From positions 1-64,000 of the forward strand of contig JAFUMV010000042.1 in the NCBI GenBank assembly GCA_017482485.1: a stretch of DNA of 64,000 nt, given 5' to 3'. The notes under the pieces are model-generated. The model worked only from the letters and a program-made list of their open reading frames with translations, did not search any database and was not told the origin of the DNA. A program made the position numbers and the translations under genes. This stretch comes from Lachnospiraceae bacterium. Lineage in GTDB: Bacteria > Bacillota > Clostridia > Lachnospirales > Lachnospiraceae. Every line of letters starts with the position of its first letter. Position 1 is the first letter of the stretch. Below are positions 17,452 to 26,016 of this stretch, piece after piece.

Positions 17452-17676
17452 GATATTTCTCCAATCCCGGGCAAGTCTGCCCTTTATCCAAAGTATATAA
17501 AAAAAGAGGTCCGGGCGGAAGTATTATAAGGGCAGAAAAGTTGTATAAATAGGCTAAAAATGAAATGGTATGCTAGGCAGCCAACAGGGGACATGCTATA
17601 CTTAGAAAAAGTCAGTGCACCAAGGGAGAAGAAAGGGACACTGACAGAAATGTTTGTACTAAGGGGAGTGATTTAT

Positions 17677-18402
17677 ATGACGAAACTGGTTTTTTGCCAT
17701 AATCACAGCAGGAGTCGGGAGCATGATGTTCTGCCTCATAAGCATGATTGTCACGAGCTTGTTTTCTATGAGGAAACGGCCAGAGGGGTGACGGACATTG
17801 AGGGAACGGAATATGAAATCACGCCGCTGGGGGTTTCTCTGATCCATCGGGGAGCTGTGCACAGCGAGAGACACTTTGAAGAGACGAATGTCATATTTCT
17901 GGGCTTTGAGTCAACGCTCACTTTGCCGGATGGCGTCTGGAATGATATGGGGGAACTGCGGCCTCTGTTTTGTGATATTGTGAGAGAAGTCAGAAATCAG
18001 GAATGGGGTTATGAGAAAATTATTTCTTTAAAAATTCAGGAAATTCTGACCTGGCTGGAACGCAAAAGCTGCGGTGAGAGCAGCCGCGTTCGGAATCTGG
18101 AATTTTGTAAGCAGTATATAGAAGAAAATTATATGCAGGATGTTTCCGTAGGGGAGCTGGCCGGAATGTGCGGTTACAGCAGTGACCGTTTCCGGCATCT
18201 GTTTGCGGAAAAATTCGGCCTTTATCCTCAGAATTATCTGGTATCTGTGCGCCTGGAGAATGCCCGCCATCTTCTGAAATCCACGAACTACAGCTGCGTG
18301 GAAATCGCCATGATGTGCGGATTTTCAGACAGCAGTCAGATGACCAAGATGATGAAGAAAAAATATGGCCGGACACCCCGGGAAATCCGAAATATTTTGT
18401 AA
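17677..18402 (+). CDS. AraC family transcriptional regulator
   Basis: Start chosen at 17677 (MTKLVFCHNHS) because AAGGGGAG lies about 7 bases upstream; the longer frame from 17560 has no site. 241 residues: cupin sensor with DVLPHKHDCHELVFYE, then double helix-turn-helix (SVGELAGMCGYSSDRFRHLF, SCVEIAMMCGFSDSSQMTKMM). It lies divergent from the nucleoside hydrolase and directly upstream of the GPH transporter promoter, so it may control either or both. Confidence 0.88.
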   Translation: MTKLVFCHNHSRSREHDVLPHKHDCHELVFYEETARGVTDIEGTEYEITPLGVSLIHRGAVHSERHFEETNVIFLGFESTLTLPDGVWNDMGELRPLFCDIVREVRNQEWGYEKIISLKIQEILTWLERKSCGESSRVRNLEFCKQYIEENYMQDVSVGELAGMCGYSSDRFRHLFAEKFGLYPQNYLVSVRLENARHLLKSTNYSCVEIAMMCGFSDSSQMTKMMKKKYGRTPREIRNIL

Positions 18403-18404
18403 TC

Positions 18405-18432
18405 TTTACCGCATTTGAATATATGGTATAAT
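18405..18432 (+). promoter_or_regulatory. Promoter of the GPH symporter/deacetylase operon
   Basis: TTTACC (18405-18410), 16-bp spacer, TATAAT (18427-18432). The 5' leader to the ATG at 18531 would be about 90 nt. Confidence 0.5.
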
Positions 18433-18530
18433 AGTCACAGGAGCATTGAACTTACAGGCAGCGCATCGGGGGTGCTTAACTGCTTTGTACAGATGAAAAA
18501 CTGCAGTGAATGCGTATACAAAGGAGAGGT

Positions 18531-20012
18531 ATGATGGAAGATTTAAAACTCAGAAAGAAAAATTTGCTCATGTTCCCTCTGGGAACTGTGGGCCGGGATA
18601 TGGTCTACTGCCTGGTTACCAATTTCCTGCTCACCTACATTATGTTTACCAAGGGACTGACCAACGCGCAGCTGGCGGCTGTGACCGCTATCATGGTGGC
18701 AGCCCGGGTGTTTGACGCCTTAAACGATCCTGTCATGGGCAATATTATTGAAAGCACCCGTACCAAATGGGGCAAGTTCAAACCATGGCTTGTGAGCGGC
18801 ATTCTGCTGACCTCGCTGGTTGTCGGAGTAGTGTTCAATTCAAAGCTTCAGGGCTGGAGTTTCATCGTGCTGTTTGCCATTTTTTATTTCAGCTACAGCA
18901 TTGCGTATACGATGCATGATATTTCCTACTGGGGAATGATTCCGGCACTCAGTTCCGATGCTGCTGCAAGAGATCAGTTTACATCCCGGGCAACGCTGTT
19001 TGCGGGAATCGGCGGAACTCTGGCCTCTATTCTGATTCCCATGCTCACCACGGGTGCATATGCGTTGGGGGGAAGCGCAACGGTGGCTTACGGCATCATT
19101 GCCGTTGCGATCGGCATTTTGTCGCCGCTTTTTATGTGCTTTACAGTATTCGGCGTTCGGGAACGAAGAGAAGAGACGAAGGAAAAAGCGCCTTCTGTCG
19201 GGTTAAAAAATATAATGAAAACTTTTACGGGAAATGACCAGCTTTTGTGGATTTCACTGATTTTTCTGATTCAGCAGATCGGAAATGGAATTGTGGTCGG
19301 CGGCATCGGTTCCACCTATATTTATTTTGATTTCGGTTACAGCGGCGGCCTTTATTCGATTTTCACCACCATCGGTATGGCGGCAACAGCTTTCCTGATG
19401 ATTTTTTATCCGACGATTTCAAAACGAATCCACAGAAAGCAGCTCATGAACAGGATGATGATGATTTCCGGTGTGGGTTATGCGCTGATGCTTCTTTCCG
19501 GGCTGTTTGTGTCATCTTCCGCAATCCGGTTTGCAGGAGTTGTCATCGGTTATATGCTTTCCAACTTCGGGCAGTACTGTTTCTATCTGATCATGATGAT
19601 TTCCATCATCAATACGGTGGAATATAACGAATATAAAAACGGAACCAGAGATGAAGCGATGATCGCTTCCGTCCGTCCTTTTATCACGAAAATGGGTTCT
19701 GCGCTCATCGTGGTGATTACCTCTGTGAGTTACATGATTTTCGGCGTGACCAATTATACAAATCAGATTTCCGATTTTGAACGTGCTGCTTCCGGTGGTG
19801 CTATCACAGAGGCGGAAAAGTTAAGTGCCATTGAGCGTGTCATCAGCGGTGTACAGCGCGGTCAGACCATCGGTCTGCTGATTTTCATGACGGTTGTTCC
19901 CTGTGCATTCATGCTGGCTTCTCATCTTTTATATCAGAAAAAATATAAACTGGATGAGGAAGAATATGAACGGATCTGCACAGAGATTGCTGTACGCAAA
20001 AAGGCTGTTTAG
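18531..20012 (+). CDS. GPH-family glycoside:cation symporter (MFS)
   Basis: About 493 residues, twelve predicted membrane spans, with the GPH signature region FDALNDPVMGNIIE and KWGKFKPWLV. Members of this family import glycosides with Na+ or H+. AAGGAGAGG immediately upstream supports ATG 18531 or 18534 over the in-frame codon at 18510. It is followed after 21 bp by a PIG-L deacetylase gene, so the imported sugar may carry an acetyl group. An AraC gene precedes it. Confidence 0.9.
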   Translation: MMEDLKLRKKNLLMFPLGTVGRDMVYCLVTNFLLTYIMFTKGLTNAQLAAVTAIMVAARVFDALNDPVMGNIIESTRTKWGKFKPWLVSGILLTSLVVGVVFNSKLQGWSFIVLFAIFYFSYSIAYTMHDISYWGMIPALSSDAAARDQFTSRATLFAGIGGTLASILIPMLTTGAYALGGSATVAYGIIAVAIGILSPLFMCFTVFGVRERREETKEKAPSVGLKNIMKTFTGNDQLLWISLIFLIQQIGNGIVVGGIGSTYIYFDFGYSGGLYSIFTTIGMAATAFLMIFYPTISKRIHRKQLMNRMMMISGVGYALMLLSGLFVSSSAIRFAGVVIGYMLSNFGQYCFYLIMMISIINTVEYNEYKNGTRDEAMIASVRPFITKMGSALIVVITSVSYMIFGVTNYTNQISDFERAASGGAITEAEKLSAIERVISGVQRGQTIGLLIFMTVVPCAFMLASHLLYQKKYKLDEEEYERICTEIAVRKKAV

Positions 20013-20033
20013 CAGGCAGAATGAGAGGGAAAT

Positions 20034-20804
20034 ATGGGACTTACTAAAATCGCATTGAAACTGGCTGTACCTGTTCCGAAGATAGATAAATTTGAACGTT
20101 ACCTTTTTATCGGCCCCCATCCCGACGATATTGAAATCGGGGCCGGAGCCACGGCGGCAAAACTGGCAGCCTCCGGGAAAAAGGTATGCTTTCTGATCTG
20201 TATTGACGGAAGATTCGGGGACGGAAATGCGCCCGGGGTCAGCAGGCAGCAGCTGGTTGCGCTCCGTAAAAAAGAGGCCTGTCTCTCTGCAAAACAGCTT
20301 GGTGTCAGTGATGTTCGTTTTCTGGGACTGTGTGACGGCGGGTTTTATGATCAGAAAGAACTCATTCAAAAAATTGCAGAAGTGATCGGAGATTTCGGAC
20401 CGGAGATAATTTTTGCGCCTGATCCCTGTGTGACCAGCGAATGTCACATCGATCATCTGAATGTGGGAAATGCGGTAAGACAGCTGGCGTGCTTTGCATC
20501 CTTTGGCGGCATCATGGCGCAGTACGGTGCAAAAAGCGCGCCGGTGAAGGCTCTGGCCTATTATATGACAGCAAAGCCCAACCGCTTTGTGAAAACTTCC
20601 GGATTTTTGAAAAAACAGCTGAACGCAATTTTTACGTGTCATCTCAGCCAGTTTCCCGTAGGCTGTGCGGAAGGAAAATCCATTGAACTTTATTTAAAGC
20701 TCCGGGCAGTGGATTTCGGCCTGCGTTCCGGTAAAGGCTGTGCGGAGGGGTTCCGGGTGCTGGGAAGCACCCATATGCATTGCCTGCCGGAAGCCGGGAA
20801 ATAG
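20034..20804 (+). CDS. PIG-L family (LmbE-like) deacetylase
   Basis: 256 residues. The zinc site of GlcNAc deacetylases is present: GPHPDDIEIGAG (His and two Asp) near residue 28 and ECHIDHLNVG near residue 140. The family removes N-acetyl groups from GlcNAc conjugates, including GlcNAc-PI, GlcNAc-inositol and chitobiose. Cotranscription with a GPH symporter suggests deacetylation of an imported acetamido sugar. No signal peptide is seen, so it acts in the cytoplasm. A terminator follows. Confidence 0.88.
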   Translation: MGLTKIALKLAVPVPKIDKFERYLFIGPHPDDIEIGAGATAAKLAASGKKVCFLICIDGRFGDGNAPGVSRQQLVALRKKEACLSAKQLGVSDVRFLGLCDGGFYDQKELIQKIAEVIGDFGPEIIFAPDPCVTSECHIDHLNVGNAVRQLACFASFGGIMAQYGAKSAPVKALAYYMTAKPNRFVKTSGFLKKQLNAIFTCHLSQFPVGCAEGKSIELYLKLRAVDFGLRSGKGCAEGFRVLGSTHMHCLPEAGK

Positions 20805-20826
20805 ACAAATATCAATCTGGGGAAAA

Positions 20827-20855
20827 GTGGCCGCTATATGAAGCGGCCGCTTTTT
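20827..20855 (+). terminator. Intrinsic terminator after the PIG-L gene
   Basis: GTGGCCGCT / AGCGGCCGC stem with a 6-base loop and TTTTT. Confidence 0.85.
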
Positions 20856-20950
20856 AAATGCCGGGGAGGCTGGAAAACAGGGGGTAATCAGTAATTGGGG
20901 CCGTTGATCAGAAAGGCAATAATTTAGCAGAATCTAAACATAAATTGGCG

Positions 20951-20979
20951 TTGGGAATGCATATGATTTATGATATACT
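20951..20979 (+). promoter_or_regulatory. Promoter of the DUF1538 operon
   Basis: TTGGGA (20951-20956), 17-bp spacer, TATACT (20974-20979), 41 bp ahead of the chosen ATG. Confidence 0.55.
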
Positions 20980-21020
20980 GGAAATAATAAGCTGCTGTGT
21001 TCAAGCATTTAAGAAAGGTG

Positions 21021-22568
21021 ATGAGGCTCAAATTGAACATGACAAAGAAACTGAAGGAAAAATGGCAGGAAGCGGTCCAGGCGGTGCTGCCGATTATCGC
21101 GATCGTGCTGATTTTATGTTTCAGCATCGCACCGATTTCTCCAAGCATTCTGCTGTGCTTTTTGCTGGGAGCGGTATTTCTGCTGGTGGGCATGATGTTT
21201 TTTACCCTGGGAGCGGAGATTGCCATGACGCCCATGGGCGAAAAAGTCGGAAGCTGTCTGACCAGAAGTAAGAAGCTCAGCATTGTGATACTGCTGGGAT
21301 TTTTGCTGGGATTTATCGTAACCATTTCGGAACCGGATCTGCAGGTGTTGGCGGAGCAGGTGCCTGCGGTGCCCAATATGGTATTGATACTCTCGGTTGC
21401 TGTAGGGGTTGGCGTATTTCTGGTGGTTGCGCTGTTGCGTATGCTGTTCAGTATTGCACTGCCGCCTCTTCTGGTATTTTTTTACATTATAATTTTTATA
21501 CTGACGATTTTTGTGCCGAAGGATTTTCTGGCCGTTGCATTTGATTCCGGCGGTGTGACCACCGGACCGATGACCGTTCCTTTTATTATGGCATTGGGTG
21601 TCGGTGTTTCTGCAATCCGAAGTGACCGTCATGCTGCGGATGACAGTTTTGGTCTGGTTGCATTGTGTTCCATCGGACCGATTCTGGCGGTTATGATTTT
21701 GGGAATGATTTATAATCCGGAAGAGAGTTTGTATGTGCCGCCTACGATTCCGGAGGTTTCAGGGTCGGATGAACTGTGGCATCTGTTTTCGGTTGAATTT
21801 CCTACATATATGGAAGAGATTGCAATTTCTCTGCTGCCGATCTTTATTTTTTTCATGATATTCCAGCTGACGGTATTAAAGCTGTCAAAGAGAAAACTGG
21901 TGAGAATTCTGATCGGTCTGGTTTATACATATGTAGGACTTGTGGTATTTTTAACGGGTGTAAATGTTGGATTTATGCCTGCCGGAAATTATCTGGGGCA
22001 GGTGTTGGCCGGCGGAAAACATCCGGAAATCCTGATTCCGATTGCGATGATCATGGGATATTTTATTGTAAAGGCCGAACCTGCGGTTTATGTGCTGAAT
22101 AAGCAGGTAGAGGAAATCACGGACGGAGCGATTTCGGCCAAAGCCATGGGAACAGGACTTTCCGTTGGTGTGGCAATTTCACTGGGACTTGCTATGGTGC
22201 GTGTGGTGACGGGGATTTCGATTTTGTGGTTTTTGATTCCGGGCTATGCGATTGCACTGGGAATTTCTTTCTTTGTACCAAAAATCTATACGGCCATTGC
22301 GTTCGACTCCGGCGGAGTGGCTTCCGGTCCGATGACAGCGGCATTTTTGCTTCCGCTGGCGCAGGGAGCCTGTATGGCCCTTGGCGGCAACATTGTAACG
22401 GATGCATTTGGTGTTGTAGCGATGGTTGCGATGACACCGCTGATCACAATTCAGGTCATGGGCCTTGCCTCCAGAATTCTGGAGAAGAGAAAGAAAAAGA
22501 CTATGGCAGTGCAGACGCCTGTGCTTGCATTTGATATGCTGGAAGAGGATGCAATTATTGAACTGTAG
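21021..22568 (+). CDS. DUF1538 polytopic membrane protein
   Basis: ATG 21021 follows AAGAAAGGTG and is preferred to a GTG at 20997. The 515-residue protein is almost entirely membrane spans and is built as two homologous halves: FDSGGVTTGPMT near residue 174 and FDSGGVASGPMT near residue 428, each after FVPK and followed by (D)SFG/DAFG and a hydrophobic helix. This inverted or tandem duplication is typical of transporters. DUF1538 proteins are commonly next to PII-like genes, as here, which suggests a transporter or channel gated by the downstream protein. The transported species is unknown. Confidence 0.9.
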   Translation: MRLKLNMTKKLKEKWQEAVQAVLPIIAIVLILCFSIAPISPSILLCFLLGAVFLLVGMMFFTLGAEIAMTPMGEKVGSCLTRSKKLSIVILLGFLLGFIVTISEPDLQVLAEQVPAVPNMVLILSVAVGVGVFLVVALLRMLFSIALPPLLVFFYIIIFILTIFVPKDFLAVAFDSGGVTTGPMTVPFIMALGVGVSAIRSDRHAADDSFGLVALCSIGPILAVMILGMIYNPEESLYVPPTIPEVSGSDELWHLFSVEFPTYMEEIAISLLPIFIFFMIFQLTVLKLSKRKLVRILIGLVYTYVGLVVFLTGVNVGFMPAGNYLGQVLAGGKHPEILIPIAMIMGYFIVKAEPAVYVLNKQVEEITDGAISAKAMGTGLSVGVAISLGLAMVRVVTGISILWFLIPGYAIALGISFFVPKIYTAIAFDSGGVASGPMTAAFLLPLAQGACMALGGNIVTDAFGVVAMVAMTPLITIQVMGLASRILEKRKKKTMAVQTPVLAFDMLEEDAIIEL

Positions 22569-22653
22569 CACGAACGGTCCGGCATCCTGATGAGATGGAC
22601 TGTTTTTTAAAAAGAAGCAGATTTTGCATACGAATTTACATAGTGAGGTTGAT

Positions 22654-23343
22654 ATGAGCGAATTGTATCTGATGGCAACGATCAGCGACCGAAACCAGAT
22701 CAGAAGATTTCTGGCTTTTTATAAAGACTACGGTGTTACCGTAACGCTGCTGACCATGGGGAAGGGAACCGCGGCATCAGAAGTGCTGGATTCCTTTGGA
22801 CTGGAAGCCGCCGAAAAAGCGCTGTTATTCGGATTTGTAACGGACGTTGAGTGGAAAAAAATCAAAAGCGGTCTGCAGAAGCAGATGAAAATAGACATTC
22901 CCGGCAGCGGAATTGCCTTTACGGTGCCGCTGAGCAGTATCGGCGGGAAAAAGCAGCTGCAGTTTCTCACGGAAGGCCGTGAATTTGAAAAGGGAGAGGA
23001 AAGCACATTGAAGGACACAAAGTATGAGCTTTTAGTAGTGGTTGCAAACCAGGGATATACAGAACTGATTATGGATGCCGCAAGAGAAGCCGGCTGCTCC
23101 GGTGGAACGGTTATCCATGCCAAGGGAACAGGAGCGGAGAAAGCGGAGAAATTCCTGGGCGTTTCCCTGGCATCTGAAAAGGAAATGATTTTTATCGTTT
23201 CTAATAAAAAGCTGAAAAACGGCATCATGAAGGCGATTATGGAGAAGGCCGGAATGGAAAGCAAAGCGAAATCCATCGTATTCTCCCTGCCTGTGACAGA
23301 AACAGCGGGCATGCGGCTGATTGAGGACGCGGAAGAAGAATAA
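22654..23343 (+). CDS. Double-domain PII-like regulatory protein
   Basis: 230 residues made of two tandem PII/ferredoxin-like domains: SELYLMATISDRNQIRRFL... (about 1-95) and KYELLVVVANQGYTELIMDAA... with GCSGGTVIHAKGTG (about 120-215). The second keeps the T-loop-adjacent GGTVIHAKG motif; the first is more divergent. ATG 22654 has a GTGAGGT site. It sits 85 bp after the DUF1538 gene and is the probable cytosolic gate or sensor for that membrane protein. The two-domain layout matches the two halves of the partner. Confidence 0.85.
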   Translation: MSELYLMATISDRNQIRRFLAFYKDYGVTVTLLTMGKGTAASEVLDSFGLEAAEKALLFGFVTDVEWKKIKSGLQKQMKIDIPGSGIAFTVPLSSIGGKKQLQFLTEGREFEKGEESTLKDTKYELLVVVANQGYTELIMDAAREAGCSGGTVIHAKGTGAEKAEKFLGVSLASEKEMIFIVSNKKLKNGIMKAIMEKAGMESKAKSIVFSLPVTETAGMRLIEDAEEE

Positions 23344-23355
23344 AGTCTATTGATT

Positions 23356-23384
23356 GGGGTGTGCATGGGATGCGCGCCCCGTTT
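23356..23384 (+). terminator. Probable terminator after the PII-like gene
   Basis: GGGGTGTGCAT / ATGCGCGCCCC stem around GGG, followed by a short GTTTC; weak U-tract. Confidence 0.55.
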
Positions 23385-23455
23385 CAGCACTCAGGAGTAA
23401 GTAATTTTGGGAACCTGTGAAGTCCTGTTGAAAATCATAATATCAGGGAGGAAAA

Positions 23456-24442
23456 ATGGCAAAGAAGAATAGCAATGAAAATGCAGGAAAAAAAAGAAAA
23501 AAGAAGCGCTCCGGTCTGAAAAATCTTTTGATTTTTCTTGCCGTGCTGGCAATTGTGCTGGGAGGCGGCTGGTATGTGATTGTGAATTCGCTTTATCAGA
23601 AGATGAGCTACACCGAGATTGAGAGCGTAAAAGCGGCGGCAGTAAAGGAGGCCGGTGTAACCAACATTTTGCTGATCGGCAACGATTCCCGGGACAATGG
23701 AGAGGACGGCAGATCGGATGCCATGATTCTGCTTTCCATCAGCGATAAGACAAAAACGATTCAGATGAATTCGTTGCTTCGGGATATGTATGTGGAGATA
23801 CCGGGACATGGAGGAAATCGTCTGAATGCGGCATATGCTTATGGCGGTGCCCAACTTTTAATGGAAACAATTGAACGCAATCTGGGAATTGAAGTGAACC
23901 GTTATGTGCAGGTGAATTTTGAGGCTTTCGCCAATGTCGTGGATGCGGCAGACGGCGTTGAGCTGGAGCTGACAAACGATGAGGTACAGTTGGTGAACGG
24001 TTATCTTGTGGAGTACAATATGCTGACGGGGAAGCCGGAGGGGACGGATTATCTGGACAGTTCCGCCAGCGGCATGCTTCATTTAAATGGTCCACAGGCC
24101 CTGGCCTACACCCGAAATCGCTATATCGGCACAGATTTCGGGCGGACAGAGCGTCAAAGAAAGGTGCTTTCCGCCGTGATAAAAAAGCTTCCCACAGCTC
24201 TGATCAAGAATCCGGGACAGCTGGTGGACGGGCTTGTGTCTAATCTGAATACGAATCTCACAAGCGGGGAATGTTATAGACTGAGTTTTCAGGCGTGGAA
24301 ACTGGTCGGATATCAGCTGGTACAGGGAAGTATCCCGCGGGATGGTACCTGGCAGGATGCAACAATCAATGGCATGGCGGTGCTGCAGGTGGATTTTGAT
24401 GCCAACAGGGAATATCTAAGCAGCAGTATTTACGGAGAATAG
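23456..24442 (+). CDS. LCP (LytR-CpsA-Psr) family glycopolymer transferase
   Basis: 328 residues: a basic cytoplasmic tail, one membrane span near residues 22-43 (LLIFLAVLAIVLGGGWYVIV), then the extracytoplasmic LCP domain. Family landmarks are NILLIGNDSR, GRSDAMILLSI, SLLRDMYVEIPG, RLNAAYAYGG, ALAYTRNRYIGTDFGRTERQ. LCP enzymes attach wall glycopolymers to peptidoglycan from undecaprenyl carriers. The Arg/Asp residues that hold the pyrophosphate lipid (RDMYVEIPG, RNRY...DFGRTERQ) are intact. GGGAGGA precedes the ATG. Single-gene unit with its own terminator. Confidence 0.93.
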   Translation: MAKKNSNENAGKKRKKKRSGLKNLLIFLAVLAIVLGGGWYVIVNSLYQKMSYTEIESVKAAAVKEAGVTNILLIGNDSRDNGEDGRSDAMILLSISDKTKTIQMNSLLRDMYVEIPGHGGNRLNAAYAYGGAQLLMETIERNLGIEVNRYVQVNFEAFANVVDAADGVELELTNDEVQLVNGYLVEYNMLTGKPEGTDYLDSSASGMLHLNGPQALAYTRNRYIGTDFGRTERQRKVLSAVIKKLPTALIKNPGQLVDGLVSNLNTNLTSGECYRLSFQAWKLVGYQLVQGSIPRDGTWQDATINGMAVLQVDFDANREYLSSSIYGE

Positions 24443-24447
24443 AAGAG

Positions 24448-24490
24448 GAAGCTCTCTGCGACTCAGAAGAGTCGGGAGAGCTTCTGTTTT
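24448..24490 (+). terminator. Intrinsic terminator after the LCP gene
   Basis: GAAGCTCTC / GAGAGCTTC outer stem and CGACTC/GAGTCG inner stem, then TGTTTT. Confidence 0.85.
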
Positions 24491-24611
24491 GATATGAAAC
24501 AGAGTGAAAAAGAAGTGAATTTTGGTAATATAATCAATACTGTCATATATAATATTCTGTTTTTAGAGCAGAAAGTTACAAAAACAGAAGAAAAAATGTA
24601 ATTTTTTGCAT

Positions 24612-24650
24612 AAAAAACAGGAAACCATCGATTTACCGGTTTCCTGTTTT
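24612..24650 (-). terminator. Intrinsic terminator of the small-peptide operon
   Basis: A perfect 13-bp stem AAAACAGGAAACC / GGTTTCCTGTTTT with an 11-base loop. On the minus strand it ends in TTTTTT, placing it 43 bp downstream of the second small peptide gene. Confidence 0.85.
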
Positions 24651-24692
24651 AAGGTGTTTTGTATGAAGTTTGTCGTTTATTGTCCATGTCGT

Positions 24693-24767
24693 TTAGTAAG
24701 AGATCTTTCTGGAGCATACATCATAATAAGTGTCGAGAAAACTTGCGATTGATTTGATAACCTTCAT
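24693..24767 (-). CDS. Small peptide, 24 residues, copy 2
   Basis: Starts MKVIKSIASFLD and ends CSRKISY. GGAGG lies 9-10 bases before the ATG on the minus strand. It differs from copy 1 by six nucleotides, five of them synonymous; the sixth gives Ser for Thr at residue 6. The helix would be amphipathic with one Cys (residue 18) and basic residues near both ends. No signal peptidase or lanthipeptide-type leader is visible. Function unknown; possibilities include a membrane-active peptide, a secreted signal, or a ligand of the divergent LysR/MATE unit. Confidence 0.75.
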   Translation of the reverse strand: MKVIKSIASFLDTYYDVCSRKISY

Positions 24768-24845
24768 GGTACTTGCCTCCTATATAGTGGATCTGAATTT
24801 TTGTGTTAATGTGTTCCATATGAAGTTTTAAAATAGCTGCTTCCT

Positions 24846-24920
24846 TTAGTAGGAAATCTTTCTGGAGCATACATCGTAGTAAGTGTCGAGAAAGCTTGCG
24901 ATTGTTTTGATAACCTTCAT
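24846..24920 (-). CDS. Small peptide, 24 residues, copy 1
   Basis: Starts MKVIKTIASFLD and ends CSRKISY, with AGGAGG 8 bases before the ATG. It is first in a two-gene minus-strand unit and 153 bp from copy 2, the whole cassette (ribosome binding site plus coding region) being tandemly duplicated. A promoter reading away from lysR lies about 50 bp upstream. The product is too short for standard gene finders. Strong ribosome binding sites on both copies and the silent-site bias between them argue that it is translated. Confidence 0.78.
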   Translation of the reverse strand: MKVIKTIASFLDTYYDVCSRKISY

Positions 24921-24970
24921 AGTGTTTACCTCCTGGTGTTGGGAACTTTGTTTTCCCTCTTTCTGATTGT

Positions 24971-25037
24971 ATTTTATCCCCTTGCAATTAAAATAGCAAA
25001 TACATATAATATAGTAGTAACGATACCTTTAAGGTAT
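24971..25037. promoter_or_regulatory. Overlapping divergent promoters and LysR-type operator
   Basis: Plus strand: TTGCAA (24982-24987), 17 bp, TATAAT (25005-25010), toward lysR. Minus strand: TTGCTA (24999-24994), 17 bp, TAAAAT (24976-24971), toward the small peptides. The two promoters interpenetrate, so their use is likely mutually exclusive. Just downstream of the lysR promoter is the perfect palindrome ATACCTTTAAGGTAT (25023-25037), which fits the T-N11-A box of LysR-type regulators. Confidence 0.7.
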
Positions 25038-25051
25038 GAAAGGGGACTGCT

Positions 25052-25948
25052 ATGGATCTTAGATCGCTCCAATATTTTCTTGCAATTGCTCAGGAACTCA
25101 ACATTACGAAAGCCGCAGAAGTGCTGCATATGGCACAGCCGCCGCTGAGCAGGCAGCTGCAGCAGCTGGAAGAAGAGCTGGATACGCCGCTTTTCATTCG
25201 GGGAAAAAGGAAACTGGAATTGACAGAGGAAGGCCGTCTTTTGAAAAAAAGAGCAAAGCAGATTTTAAACTTTGTGGATGTGACCAGAACAGAAATCAAA
25301 GAAGTATCAGAGGGGGTGGCAGGAACGCTGCGCATCGGTGCGACACAGACCATTGCAACCACTCTGCTGCCAGGCTGGATTGCGGCTTATAAGAAAAAAT
25401 ATCCCCAGGTGCGCTATCACATCTGGAGCGGAAATTCGGATGAAGTGATCGCTCAGCTGGAACATGGACTGGTGGATATCGCAGTGATCAGAGAACCGTA
25501 TAATCCGGAGAAATTTAAGGGCGTCAGAATTGCCAAGGAGCCCTGGTGCGTGCTGATTCCCGGGAACAGTCCGCTGGCAGAACTTCCGGGGGACAGCATT
25601 GACCTTGCGCTGCTGGATGAGCAGGAGCTGATTGTACCGTCCATCGAATCCCGCAGGCGTGAGATGGAGCAATGGTTTGAAACGATTGGGAAAAAGGCGA
25701 ATATCTGCTGTGAATATGCGCCGTTAATCAATGCGCCTTATCTGGTGGAGCAGGGTGTGGGCATTGCAGTTTTGCCTTATTCTGTGAAAAACATTCTGAA
25801 TCAGAAGAATGTGGTTTTAAAAAAGATAGCGAATCCTGAAGTAAATTCTTACGTGGCGGTACTGGTGGACAAATATCATCCGCTGTCAAAGGCCGGAGAA
25901 CGTTTTCTGGAATTGCGCCATTTGTCGCTGGCAGAGTCACTGGAATAA
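25052..25948 (+). CDS. LysR family transcriptional regulator
   Basis: 298 residues: winged helix-turn-helix (LRSLQYFLAIAQELNITKAAE, QPPLSRQLQQLEEEL) and a periplasmic-binding-type effector domain (GTLRIGATQTIATTLLPGW onward). A T-N11-A palindrome in its own leader suggests autoregulation. It is divergent from the small-peptide unit and 68 bp upstream of a MATE exporter. The simplest reading is that it senses a small molecule and controls the exporter, the peptides or both. Confidence 0.92.
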   Translation: MDLRSLQYFLAIAQELNITKAAEVLHMAQPPLSRQLQQLEEELDTPLFIRGKRKLELTEEGRLLKKRAKQILNFVDVTRTEIKEVSEGVAGTLRIGATQTIATTLLPGWIAAYKKKYPQVRYHIWSGNSDEVIAQLEHGLVDIAVIREPYNPEKFKGVRIAKEPWCVLIPGNSPLAELPGDSIDLALLDEQELIVPSIESRRREMEQWFETIGKKANICCEYAPLINAPYLVEQGVGIAVLPYSVKNILNQKNVVLKKIANPEVNSYVAVLVDKYHPLSKAGERFLELRHLSLAESLE

Positions 25949-26016
25949 AGTATCTGTAGCTTTGGGCGAAGGTGCACTATAGAAAAGAGAGATACCAAAA
26001 AAAGGAAGTTTTTGAC

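Noticed and set aside
24693..24920. Agr-type cyclic lactone autoinducer or lanthipeptide precursors
   Set aside because: No agrB/agrC or modification enzyme genes nearby and no typical leader-core layout; kept only as small peptides of unknown role.
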